Assembly (NCBI RefSeq): GCF_902459735.1
Contig: NZ_CABPRV010000003.1
Coordinates: forward strand, 186,001 to 250,000
DNA from: Pandoraea capi
Lineage (GTDB): Bacteria > Pseudomonadota > Gammaproteobacteria > Burkholderiales > Burkholderiaceae
Reading direction: 5' to 3'
Length of the DNA: 64,000 nt
A model generated the notes under the pieces. It did not search any database. It was not told the origin of the DNA and worked only from the letters and a program-made list of their open reading frames with translations. Numbering within the stretch: the stretch's first letter is position 1; each line of letters opens with the position of its first letter. This document shows, in pieces, positions 9,484-18,303 of this stretch. A program made the position numbers and the translations under genes.

Positions 9484-11963
9484 GCGACGATCTGCAAAAC
9501 GCCACGCTGCTCGACCTGTTCCGCATGGAGACGGAGACGCAGGCGCAAGTGCTCGGCGACGGGCTGCTCGCGCTCGAACGCGCCCCGACCGATGCGTCCC
9601 GGCTCGAAGCCTGCATGCGGGCGGCACACTCGCTCAAAGGCGCTGCGCGAATCGTCGGCGTGGAAGCGGGAGTGTCGCTCGCTCACGTGCTTGAAGACGC
9701 CTTCGTCGCCGCACAACGCGGTGCGCTCGTGCTGGACGTGCCGATCATCGACCGGCTGTTGCAGGGCGTGGATTTGCTGATGCGTCTCGCGCATCCGCCG
9801 GGGCGCGATCCGAACTGGGCGCAAGGCGCTGGTCGCGCAGAGATCGACACCTTCGTGAGCGCGCTCACGCAAACGCTGGCGTCGCTTGCCGGCGATGGCG
9901 CGCAGGCCGCCGCGTCGTCGCAAGCGCCGGAGGCGTTCGACTACGCCAGCTATGGCCTGTCGACCCGTGACGCTGACGAGACACCTGCCCTCTCTGACGA
10001 CACGACGTCGCCAATGACACCGACGGCACCACAGCCGGTGTCTACGTCGATGCTGTCCACCTCGACACCTTCGTCACAGACGCAGTCGCTATCACCATCC
10101 CCATCGCTGTCTTCGCCACCTGACACGACCGGCAAACGCGAGACGTTCGATGCACCGGGTAGTGCCGACACCGCGGGCAACGCCGATGCCTCGGACAACG
10201 CCACGCGTGCGCTGCGCGTCTCGGCGGACAACCTCGATCGTTTGTTGCGACTGTCGAGCGAGGCGCTGGTGGCGTCGCGCTGGTCGCAACCGTTCGCCCA
10301 ATCGTTGCAGCGCCTCAAGCGTCATCAGCACGAGGCGGGCGATGCGCTGGATCGCGTGAGTTCGGCGCTCGCGCAAGTGGCCGACCGTTCGGACGAAGAC
10401 CGTCAGGCGATGCTCTCGGCGTTGGCGGATCTTCGCCGCGCGCTGGGCGGGGGCGCTCAGTTGCTGGCGCAGCAGATTCACGAACTCGACGACTTCGACC
10501 GGCGCTCGACGCAACTCTCGCAGCGTCTGTATGACGAAGCGCTCGCGTGCCGTATGCGGCCCATCGACGATCGCCTGGGCGGCTTCGCCCGCATGGTGCG
10601 CGATCTGGGCCGCTCGCTCGGCAAGCCCGCGCGACTCGAAATTCGTGGTGCCGATACGCAGGTCGACCGTGACATTCTCGACCAGCTCGAAGCGCCGCTC
10701 GGACACTTGCTGCGCAATGCCGTCGACCACGGGCTGGAAAGTCCGGAGGGGCGCGCGGCGGCGGGCAAACCTTCCGAGGGCGTCATTACCCTGAGCGCGC
10801 GCCACAGTGCGGGGCTGCTGCTCGTGAGCGTGGCCGACGACGGCGCGGGTATCGACATCGCGCGTGTGCGCGACACCGTCGTTAAGCGGGGACTGGTCGC
10901 ACCGGACACCGCGCAGTGTCTGGACGACGACGAACTGCTCGAATTCCTGATGCTGCCGGGCTTCACGCTGCGCGACACGGTCACGGATGTGTCGGGGCGC
11001 GGGGTCGGCCTCGATGCCGTGCGCGCGATGGTGGCGATGGTGCGTGGCACGGTGCGTATCGAACATTCGCCGGGGCGCGGCACGAAGTTCATTCTGCAAT
11101 TGCCGCTGACGCTTTCGGTGGTGCGCAGCCTGCTCGTCGAGGTCGCCGGTGAGCCGTACGCGCTGCCGCTTGCGAACCTGTCGCGTACGCTGGCGTTGCC
11201 GCAGGAGCATATCGACATGCTCGAAGGCCGTCCGCATTTCACGCTGGACGGCAGACAGATCGGACTCGTGAGCGCGCAGCAGGTGCTGTGCGGCACGGAG
11301 CCATCGGGCGTTTCCGGCGATCAGCCGGTCGTGGTCTTTGGCGAGGGCGAGGCGCGCTACGGTTTAGCCGTCGATAAATTCCTCGGCGAGCGTATGCTGG
11401 TCGTGCAGCCGCTCGACGCCCGGCTCGGCAAGGTGCCCAACATCGCTGCGGGGGCCCTGGCCGAAGACGGCTCGCCGTTGCTCATCATCGACACGGCCGA
11501 TCTGGTGCGCTCGATTGCCAAGGCCGTGGAGATGGGATCGCTGGAACGGCTGCCGATGCGGGCGGCGCAGACGAGCGGGCGCTCACGCAAGCGGGTGCTC
11601 GTCGTCGACGATTCGCTGACCGTGCGCGAGCTGGAGCGCAAGTTGCTCGCGGCGCGCGGTTACGACGTGAGGGTGGCGGTAGACGGCATGGACGGCTGGA
11701 ACGCGGTGCGCAGCGAGACGTTCGACATGGTGATCACCGACGTCGACATGCCACGCATGGACGGTATCGAGCTGGTCACCCTGATCAAGCGCGATGCACG
11801 CACGGCGGAGCTGCCGGTCATGATCGTTTCATACAAGGATCGTGAGGAAGATCGACAGCGCGGACTCGATGCGGGTGCCGATTATTACCTCGCGAAGGGC
11901 AGCTTCCACGACGACGCGTTGTTGCGCGCTGTCGTGGATCTCATCGGGGAGTCGGGGTCATGA
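9480..11963 (+). CDS. wspE: WspE hybrid CheA-type histidine kinase
   Basis: An 827-residue hybrid kinase. The HPt domain is N-terminal, with phosphorylatable H50 in AAHSLKGAARIVG. A serine/threonine/proline-rich linker spans about 150-230. The CheA dimerization and ATPase regions follow, with the N box HLLRNAVDHGLESPEGR and ADDGAGIDIARV. Then come a CheW-like region and a C-terminal receiver domain (VLVVDDSLTVRE; acceptor Asp in ITDVDMPRMDG). In Pseudomonas WspE phosphorylates WspR and WspF. The start at 9480 overlaps the wspD stop (ATGA); a longer open frame upstream only shadows wspD. Confidence 0.92.
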   Translation: MSDDLQNATLLDLFRMETETQAQVLGDGLLALERAPTDASRLEACMRAAHSLKGAARIVGVEAGVSLAHVLEDAFVAAQRGALVLDVPIIDRLLQGVDLLMRLAHPPGRDPNWAQGAGRAEIDTFVSALTQTLASLAGDGAQAAASSQAPEAFDYASYGLSTRDADETPALSDDTTSPMTPTAPQPVSTSMLSTSTPSSQTQSLSPSPSLSSPPDTTGKRETFDAPGSADTAGNADASDNATRALRVSADNLDRLLRLSSEALVASRWSQPFAQSLQRLKRHQHEAGDALDRVSSALAQVADRSDEDRQAMLSALADLRRALGGGAQLLAQQIHELDDFDRRSTQLSQRLYDEALACRMRPIDDRLGGFARMVRDLGRSLGKPARLEIRGADTQVDRDILDQLEAPLGHLLRNAVDHGLESPEGRAAAGKPSEGVITLSARHSAGLLLVSVADDGAGIDIARVRDTVVKRGLVAPDTAQCLDDDELLEFLMLPGFTLRDTVTDVSGRGVGLDAVRAMVAMVRGTVRIEHSPGRGTKFILQLPLTLSVVRSLLVEVAGEPYALPLANLSRTLALPQEHIDMLEGRPHFTLDGRQIGLVSAQQVLCGTEPSGVSGDQPVVVFGEGEARYGLAVDKFLGERMLVVQPLDARLGKVPNIAAGALAEDGSPLLIIDTADLVRSIAKAVEMGSLERLPMRAAQTSGRSRKRVLVVDDSLTVRELERKLLAARGYDVRVAVDGMDGWNAVRSETFDMVITDVDMPRMDGIELVTLIKRDARTAELPVMIVSYKDREEDRQRGLDAGADYYLAKGSFHDDALLRAVVDLIGESGS

Positions 11964-12967
11964 GAATCGGCATCGTCAACGATTCAGTCATCGCAGTAGA
12001 AGCCCTTCGCCGTACGCTCGCGCAGCGGCCGGGTCTGGAGGTCGTCTGGGTCGCGCACGACGGCGAGCAGGCGGTACGCATGTGCTCACCCGTGCCGCCC
12101 GATCTCGTACTGATGGATCTCGTCATGCCGGTCATGGATGGCGTGGCCGCCACGCGCGAGATCATGCGCCGCACACCGTGCCCGATTCTGATCGTGACGT
12201 CCGACGTGGGGCATCACGCGAGCCTCGTCTACGACGCCATGGGCGCAGGCGCGGTCGACGCGGTCGACACGCCGGTGCTGGGGGCGTCGGACCTCGCACG
12301 TCCTGCGTCGTCGCTGCTCGCCAAGATCGAAGCGATTGCCGCACAGCAGGCCGATGCGCGGGTGCCGCAGACGAGTGCGCCGCCGCGCGTCTCGTCCGGC
12401 ACTGACGCGCTGGTGGCCATCGGCGCCTCGGCGGGCGGCCCGGCAGCGCTGGCCACGTTGCTCGGGCGACTGCCGGCGAACTTCGGTGCGGGTGTGATCG
12501 TCGTACAGCATGTGGACGATGCCTTCGCGCCGGGCATGGCGGCGTGGCTCGATCAGCAGACGCCGCTCAAGGTCCGGTTGGTCGAGGCGGGAGAGCGCCC
12601 GGTCGCCGGGGCGGTGTTGCTGGCGGGCGGCAACCGGCATTTGCGAGTGGACGCGAGCGGGCGCTGCGTGTATACCGACGAACCCAGAGATGCGGTGTAT
12701 CGTCCGTCCATCGACGTGTTTCTCGGCAGCGTGGCCGAGCACTGGCGCTCGCGGGCGGTCGGCGTGCTGCTGACCGGGATGGGGCGCGACGGCGCCGCAG
12801 GCCTCGGCGCCATGCGCACGCAGGGTTTCATTACGATCGCGCAGGACCGCGCAACGAGTGCGGTGTACGGCATGCCCAAAGCGGCAGCCGAAGCGGGTGC
12901 GGCCTCGCAGATTCTGCCGCTGCCGAGCATTGCGCCACAGTTGGTGACGCTATTCGGCACCGTGTGA
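11960..12967 (+). CDS. wspF: WspF CheB-type methylesterase
   Basis: A 335-residue receiver-methylesterase that should demethylate WspA and reset the pathway. The receiver domain is N-terminal (phosphoacceptor D53 in VLMDLVMPVMDG). The esterase domain begins near residue 148 with the serine motif IGASAGGPAAL, then VVQHVDD and LTGMGRDGAAGLGAMR, giving the Ser-His-Asp set. Loss of WspF in Pseudomonas locks the pathway on and produces wrinkly colonies; the copy here looks intact. It overlaps wspE by four bases. Confidence 0.91.
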   Translation: MRIGIVNDSVIAVEALRRTLAQRPGLEVVWVAHDGEQAVRMCSPVPPDLVLMDLVMPVMDGVAATREIMRRTPCPILIVTSDVGHHASLVYDAMGAGAVDAVDTPVLGASDLARPASSLLAKIEAIAAQQADARVPQTSAPPRVSSGTDALVAIGASAGGPAALATLLGRLPANFGAGVIVVQHVDDAFAPGMAAWLDQQTPLKVRLVEAGERPVAGAVLLAGGNRHLRVDASGRCVYTDEPRDAVYRPSIDVFLGSVAEHWRSRAVGVLLTGMGRDGAAGLGAMRTQGFITIAQDRATSAVYGMPKAAAEAGAASQILPLPSIAPQLVTLFGTV

Positions 12968-13007
12968 GCAGAATAACGAGATGAAAGAATCAGAGGGACG
13001 AACAACG

Positions 13008-14051
13008 ATGACGACAACCCCGCGCCAACCCAAACCGGACCCGCAGCCGATCGGCAGCGAGAGCAGCCTGAGCGAATCGTCTGCCATGGTGCTGCTGGTC
13101 GACGATCAGGCGATGGTCGGCGAAGCGATCCGCCGTGCACTGGCCGGCGAGCCGAACATCGACTTCCACTATTGTTCGAGTCCGGAAGACGCGTTGCGTG
13201 TGGCTGAACAGACACGCCCGACGGTCATTCTTCAGGATCTCGTCATGCCGGGCACCGACGGCCTTTCGCTCGTGCGCCAGTACCGCGCCAGTCCGCTCAC
13301 GCGCGACATTCCGATCATCGTGCTGTCCACGAAGGAAGAGTCGACGATCAAGCGCGAAGCCTTCTCGGCGGGCGCTAACGACTATCTGGTCAAGCTGCCC
13401 GACACCATCGAGCTGGTCGCCCGCATTCGTTACCACTCGCGCTCCTACATGAACCTGCTGCAACGCGACGAAGCCTATCGCGCGCTGCGCGAGAGTCAGC
13501 AGCAGTTGCTGGAGACGAACCTGGAGCTGCAACGGCTCACGCATTCCGACGGCCTCACCGGACTCGCCAATCGTCGTTACTTCGACGAATACTTCGGCGC
13601 GGAGTGGCGCCGTGCCTTGCGCGAGCAGCGCGAGATGGCGCTGCTGATGATCGACGTCGACAACTTCAAGATCTACAACGACACCTACGGGCACATTGCC
13701 GGTGACGACGTGCTGCGTCGCGTGGCGCGCACCATCGCAGACGCGGCGTCACGTCCGGCCGATCTGGCGGCGCGCTTCGGCGGCGAAGAGTTCGTGATGG
13801 TGTTGCCGAACACGTCGGCCAGCGGGGCGGCGGCGATTGCGGAGAAGGTGCGCGCGCAGATCGAAGCGATGGCAATTCCGCACGTGGGCTCGGCCAACGG
13901 CCGGCATGTAACGATCAGTCTCGGCGGCGCGGCGTTGGTGCCGCGCACGCACATGGCGTCGACCTCATTGATCGAGTCGGCGGATCTGGCGCTGTACCGC
14001 GCCAAGCAACAGGGCAAGAATCGCGTGGAGATGCAGCCAGGCGCTTCCTGA
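13008..14051 (+). CDS. wspR: WspR receiver-GGDEF diguanylate cyclase
   Basis: A 347-residue response regulator that makes cyclic di-GMP when phosphorylated by WspE. The receiver domain comes first (D77 in ILQDLVMPGTDG), then a coiled-coil linker (about 150-180), then the GGDEF domain with an active GGEEF at 258-262. An RPAD sequence at 249-252 fits the RxxD inhibitory product-binding site five residues upstream. I chose the ATG at 13008, which has AGAGGGA about 10 bases upstream and gives the length I recall for Pseudomonas WspR; an in-frame ATG at 12981 would add nine residues. It is the output of the preceding six genes, controlling attachment or biofilm traits. Confidence 0.92.
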   Translation: MTTTPRQPKPDPQPIGSESSLSESSAMVLLVDDQAMVGEAIRRALAGEPNIDFHYCSSPEDALRVAEQTRPTVILQDLVMPGTDGLSLVRQYRASPLTRDIPIIVLSTKEESTIKREAFSAGANDYLVKLPDTIELVARIRYHSRSYMNLLQRDEAYRALRESQQQLLETNLELQRLTHSDGLTGLANRRYFDEYFGAEWRRALREQREMALLMIDVDNFKIYNDTYGHIAGDDVLRRVARTIADAASRPADLAARFGGEEFVMVLPNTSASGAAAIAEKVRAQIEAMAIPHVGSANGRHVTISLGGAALVPRTHMASTSLIESADLALYRAKQQGKNRVEMQPGAS

Positions 14052-14066
14052 GCCTGAGGAGGGTGC

Positions 14067-14816
14067 ATGACCTTCGAGCTGTTCTATTGGCCGGGCCTGC
14101 AAGGGCGCGGCGAGTTTGTCCGTCTCGCCTTCGAGGCCAGCGGCACACCGTATGTGGAGATCGTTCAGGGTGACGAACCCGGGCAGGGCATCGACGGGCT
14201 TCTGCATACGATGGACGATCCCGGCTGCGTCGACCCGCCCTACGCCCCGCCCTTCCTGCGTGTGCGCCACGCCTCGGGCGACGAGCTGATCGGGCAGACC
14301 GCGAACATCCTCGGCTATCTCGGACCACTGCTGGGTCTGGTCGGCGAATCGCCGCGTGCGCGCCGCTGGGTCAATCAACTGCAACTCACGCTTGCCGACC
14401 TCGTCGCCGAAGTGCACGACGGCCATCATCCCATCTCCAGCCGTCTCTATTACAGCAACCAGCGTGCGGAGGCGCGCAAGCGCACGGCCGATCTGATCGA
14501 CTACCGGCTACCGAAATTCTTCGGTTATTTCGAACGTGTACTGGCGAATAACCCGAACGCGGGCGGATGGCTGTCGGAGGGCGCGATGTCGTATGCCGAC
14601 CTGTCGCTGTTTCAGGTGATCGAGGGGCTGTATTACGCGTTTCCACGCGCCATGTCGGGCTTTGCCAGGGCGTTTCCTCGCTGTCAGGCGGTGCGCGACG
14701 CCGTCGCGGATGCGCCGCTGGTCGCGGCGTATCTGAAGTCGTCCCGGCGTGTCGCGTTCAACACCACCGGTATCTTCCGTCACTACAAGGAACTGGATCG
14801 CGCCTCGCCGTTTTGA
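14067..14816 (+). CDS. Glutathione S-transferase family protein
   Basis: A 249-residue cytosolic GST. The N-terminal thioredoxin-like domain opens with FELFYWPGLQGRGEFVRLAF, followed by an all-helical C-terminal domain containing GAMSYADLSLFQVIEGLYY, the usual N-capping Asp segment. It starts 15 bases after wspR behind GAGGAGGG, so it may be read with the wsp operon, though a role in that pathway is not known. It converges on the acetyltransferase gene with only 15 bases between them. Detoxification of an electrophile is the default guess. Confidence 0.85.
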   Translation: MTFELFYWPGLQGRGEFVRLAFEASGTPYVEIVQGDEPGQGIDGLLHTMDDPGCVDPPYAPPFLRVRHASGDELIGQTANILGYLGPLLGLVGESPRARRWVNQLQLTLADLVAEVHDGHHPISSRLYYSNQRAEARKRTADLIDYRLPKFFGYFERVLANNPNAGGWLSEGAMSYADLSLFQVIEGLYYAFPRAMSGFARAFPRCQAVRDAVADAPLVAAYLKSSRRVAFNTTGIFRHYKELDRASPF

Positions 14817-14831
14817 TGCGCGATCGGGCGA

Positions 14832-15482
14832 TCACTCCGGCAGCGTCGTATCCCCGGCGTTCAGCGGGCGTTGCATCAGCACGGTGTCGACCCAGCGCCC
14901 GAATTTGAAGCCGACGGACTTGAGCATGCCCGCATGCTCGAAACCGCACGCCGCGTGCAGCGCGAGCGACGCCCGATTGCCGCTGTCGCCCACATTCGCG
15001 ATCAATTGCCGCCACGGGCCGCCTTCGCAACGCGCGATGAGGGTGAGCAGCAATGCGCGGCCGACACCTTGCCCGATAGCGTCGGCGGCGATATACACCG
15101 AATCCTCCAGCGTGAACCGATACGCCGAGCGCGGACGGTAGTGCGTGGCGTACGCGTATCCCAGCACCTTGCCGTCGCGTTCGGCGACGAGATACGGCAG
15201 ACCGGCGTCGCGCACCTTCGCGCAGCGCGCGCGCATCTCCGCTTCGTCTGGCGGGACTTCTTCGAACGACGCCGAACCGGTGCGCACGTGGTGAGCGTAG
15301 ATGGTCGTGATGGCGGTCAGATCGTCGTCACGCACAGGCCGCACGGTGCAAGCGCTGCGCGCGAGTTCGGTGCCGATGCGACGCGAAGCCCCCACGTCGG
15401 ACGCTGCCGCCGACGAAGACGATGCCGGGGAATGAGACGGATGAGAGGGGTCAGGCGACGACATACGAGCGAACCGGAGCAT
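14832..15482 (-). CDS. GNAT N-acetyltransferase, phosphinothricin-type
   Basis: A 216-residue acetyl-CoA-dependent acyltransferase resembling the phosphinothricin/methionine sulfoximine N-acetyltransferase group. Residues from about 45 match the family core (VRPVRDDDLTAITTIYAHHV), with the acetyl-CoA loop GQGVGRALLLTLI and the late GNRASLALHAACGFEHAGML. The first 40 or so residues are serine/alanine-rich and probably disordered, so translation may begin later than 15482, for example at the Met at 15464. The natural substrate is unknown. Confidence 0.85.
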   Translation of the reverse strand: MLRFARMSSPDPSHPSHSPASSSSAAASDVGASRRIGTELARSACTVRPVRDDDLTAITTIYAHHVRTGSASFEEVPPDEAEMRARCAKVRDAGLPYLVAERDGKVLGYAYATHYRPRSAYRFTLEDSVYIAADAIGQGVGRALLLTLIARCEGGPWRQLIANVGDSGNRASLALHAACGFEHAGMLKSVGFKFGRWVDTVLMQRPLNAGDTTLPE

Positions 15483-15600
15483 GAGATGTCAAGACGGACC
15501 GGCGTTCCGGTCCGCGAATGTCAGTAGTGTGCGCCGACCCTTGTCATAAGAAAAGCTTGTGTCGATTATGAATTGCATAAGCCTTTCTTTGAGATGAGCG

Positions 15601-17058
15601 TCATGCGTCTTTCGACTGTTGCCCGCCCGTCTTGCCGTCGCCGTCATCACCTTCAGCGGGCGCGGCGGGGACGCCGCCGGCACGCCGGACAGCGTCACCG
15701 GTGGGGGCGACGGGCTCCGCGTTCATGGCGTCGAGCCGTTGCCGCACGAAGCCGATGTGTTCACGCAGCACGTAGAACTGGTCGGCATAGGCGAGCGGAA
15801 TCTTCAGCCGGTTGACGGCAGCCTCCACGGCGTCGAGCCGGTGCCGCAGGTTCTGATATTCCGTGTGGGCGTTGTCCGCCAGCGCCTCGCGTTCCAGCGC
15901 GATGAGCGCGCCGTACCAGCGATACAGCCGCGACTTCACACGCCAGCTATACAGCGACGGCACCAGCCGGAAGGCCGGGATCAGCACCACGATGATCGGC
16001 ACGAGCAACACGACGATGCGATCGGCAAGGCTTGCAATCCAGAACGGCAGATGCCGGTACAGGAAACCCTTGCCCGACTTGTAATAACGCGCGGCGTCGT
16101 CCGAGATCGGGAATTCGTGTACCTGCGACGACGGAAACTCGTCCGCACGTTGCAGCAGATTTGCCTTGCCGTGCACTTCGCGCGCGGCCTCGATCAGCAG
16201 ATCGGACAGCGCCGGGTGCAGACTTTCCCGGGCGACGAGTTCGACCGTCGGGCTGATGACGTGCACCGGCTGGGCGGGCAGGTTGCGTCCGAGGTCGAAG
16301 ACCCCGCGCGGCAACGTCAACACGTTGAGATAGGTAAAGCGGCGTGTATAGGCGTCGGCCTGTGAGAAGTCCATCAGCCGGACGCCGGGCGTGCGGATGA
16401 GCTTGCCCATCGTCGGACCGGTGGCCGTGTCGCCGGTGAGCATGGCGGCGTCGACGCGACCGTCGATCAGCGCCTGCGCGGCCTCCTGTCCGTCATAGGC
16501 CGTGAGCGTGGTCGCGCCGCCCGGCTCGATGCCGTTCGCCTTGAGTAACGTCAGCGACAGCGCGCGTGCACCACTGCCCTCGCGGCCGATGGCGATGCGC
16601 TTGCCGGCGAAGTCCGAGAGCTTGGTGACGCGCGGACCGCTATAGAACACTGAAATGGGCGCGTAGAACATGCTGCCGAGTGACACGAGGCCGTCGGTAT
16701 CGAGGCCCTGCGACACGCCCCCCTGCACGAGGCCGAGGTCGACGTTCTGGTGGTCGTCGGCAAGACGCTCGACGTTCTGACGCGAGCCTTCCGAGGGCAA
16801 CACGTTCAGGGTGATGCCATCGCGCGCGAGGATGGTCTTGTAGCGCTGCGCCGCATTCCAGAACGAGCTGCCTTCCGGTCCGGCACTGATGGTGACGGTG
16901 CGTGGCGGCGCCGGTTGTACGAGCCACACGGCAAGCCAGATGGCCGCAATCGCGATCAGGACCACGGGGCCGAAGGAGACGGCGAGATCTCGCCAGGAAA
17001 TCGCGACGAAGCGCGCGCGGAGTCGCCGGTGGGCGGGTTGGTTCGAGTCAGTCGTCAT
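15601..17058 (-). CDS. Membrane-anchored TAXI-type TRAP binding protein
   Basis: A 485-residue protein of the TAXI family of TRAP solute-binding subunits. A membrane helix at about residues 24-48 precedes the periplasmic-binding fold (GPEGSSFWNAAQRYKTIL, then GREGSGARALSLTLLKANGI). A second long hydrophobic segment at about 340-375 is followed by a charged cytoplasmic helix region and a polar tail. Ordinary TAXI proteins are secreted through a cleaved signal and pair with a fused DctQM permease; none lies within this window. It may therefore serve as a sensor or scaffold. It ends 118 bases from the acetyltransferase gene. Confidence 0.85.
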   Translation of the reverse strand: MTTDSNQPAHRRLRARFVAISWRDLAVSFGPVVLIAIAAIWLAVWLVQPAPPRTVTISAGPEGSSFWNAAQRYKTILARDGITLNVLPSEGSRQNVERLADDHQNVDLGLVQGGVSQGLDTDGLVSLGSMFYAPISVFYSGPRVTKLSDFAGKRIAIGREGSGARALSLTLLKANGIEPGGATTLTAYDGQEAAQALIDGRVDAAMLTGDTATGPTMGKLIRTPGVRLMDFSQADAYTRRFTYLNVLTLPRGVFDLGRNLPAQPVHVISPTVELVARESLHPALSDLLIEAAREVHGKANLLQRADEFPSSQVHEFPISDDAARYYKSGKGFLYRHLPFWIASLADRIVVLLVPIIVVLIPAFRLVPSLYSWRVKSRLYRWYGALIALEREALADNAHTEYQNLRHRLDAVEAAVNRLKIPLAYADQFYVLREHIGFVRQRLDAMNAEPVAPTGDAVRRAGGVPAAPAEGDDGDGKTGGQQSKDA

Positions 17059-17157
17059 TACTTGATCAGGCGGGCTTGTCCAACACCCGGCCGATCATAC
17101 GCCATCTACGGACACCCTTTTCAGTGCAGGACCAAAACGGCAGGGCGTCCGGAAGGG

Positions 17158-18090
17158 TCAGCGATTGGCGAGACTTTGTGCGAGCTGCTTCCAGAGGTGA
17201 TCGGCCGCGGGCGAGAGACGGCGTCCGACGCGGGTCATCATCTGGCTGGAGAACCCCGCAGCAATCGGATGATCGATGGGCACCGCGACCAGTTCGCCGA
17301 GTTCGATGCCGCGTCGCGCCGTGATCGCCGACATGAACGCCACGCCGAGACCGGCGGCGGCGAGCGTCTGCGCCGTATTGAACAGGTCGACGCGATAGGC
17401 GGGCATTACGTTAAGCCGGGCAGTATCGAGCACCGAGTGCACGAAATGCTGCACGCCGTGCGCTTCCGTCATGAAGATGAGCCGCTCATGCACCAGTTCC
17501 GATGGCGGCACGCTGGTCATCTTCGCGAATCGGTGCGTGGGGGCGACCACGGCGCACAGCGCCTTCGCGGCGAAGGGATGGATGCGCATGGCCGGGTCGT
17601 CCTCAGAGCGCGCGCACAGGCCGATGTCGACCACATCGTCACGCACGAGCGAGAGCACCGCAGGCGTGGGACCGGAGCGGATCTCGACGAGGATGTCGGG
17701 ATAGCTCATCGAAAAGCGCTGCAACGCCTGCGCGATCAGCCGCCCGATGAAGCCCTCGCCTACGCCGATCGCCACCCGTCCCCGCTTCAGATGCCGGTAT
17801 TCCTCAAGGCGCGCCGACAGATCGCGCTGGCGGCGCTGGCCGTCGCGGTAGTAGTCGATGAGTACCTGACCGATTTCGGTGACGCTCACGTTGCGTCCGC
17901 GTCGCTCGATGAGCGGGAAGCGCAGACGCCGCTCCAGCGCCGCGATCTGACGGCTGACCACCGAGGGGTTCACGCCGAGCGATTCGGCAGCCATGCGCAC
18001 GCCGCCGGTCGCGGCAATTTCGGCCAGGTATTTGAGCGCACGCTCGCCGATGTCGTCCATCCATGAATCGCCGGTCATCATTGGTTTCAT
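17158..18090 (-). CDS. LysR family transcriptional regulator
   Basis: A 310-residue LysR-type regulator with the winged helix-turn-helix at about residues 14-75 (AAESLGVNPSVVSRQIAALE) and a periplasmic-binding-like effector domain behind it. The ATG at 18090 was chosen; an earlier in-frame start at 18225 would add a leader with no family resemblance. It is divergent from the M20 amidohydrolase/MHS transporter pair across a 213-base spacer, so it is the likely regulator of that pair. Confidence 0.88.
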   Translation of the reverse strand: MKPMMTGDSWMDDIGERALKYLAEIAATGGVRMAAESLGVNPSVVSRQIAALERRLRFPLIERRGRNVSVTEIGQVLIDYYRDGQRRQRDLSARLEEYRHLKRGRVAIGVGEGFIGRLIAQALQRFSMSYPDILVEIRSGPTPAVLSLVRDDVVDIGLCARSEDDPAMRIHPFAAKALCAVVAPTHRFAKMTSVPPSELVHERLIFMTEAHGVQHFVHSVLDTARLNVMPAYRVDLFNTAQTLAAAGLGVAFMSAITARRGIELGELVAVPIDHPIAAGFSSQMMTRVGRRLSPAADHLWKQLAQSLANR

Positions 18091-18303
18091 CGTTGTTTCA
18101 CCGCTACGCTCGGGCGAATGGGCCGATTGGTTTGCCAAGTCCTTGAATCGACGTTGGTTTTTGCTGTCGATACAGACATCGTGCCGATAGCCGGATACCC
18201 GCAACTGTTGCCTTGAAAGCAACATTCTGACGTGGTTTGCGTCATGGGTGCGAAATTTCGTCGGTGCAATACTCCGCGTTATTCAAAAAGAGAGGAGCCC
18301 CCG

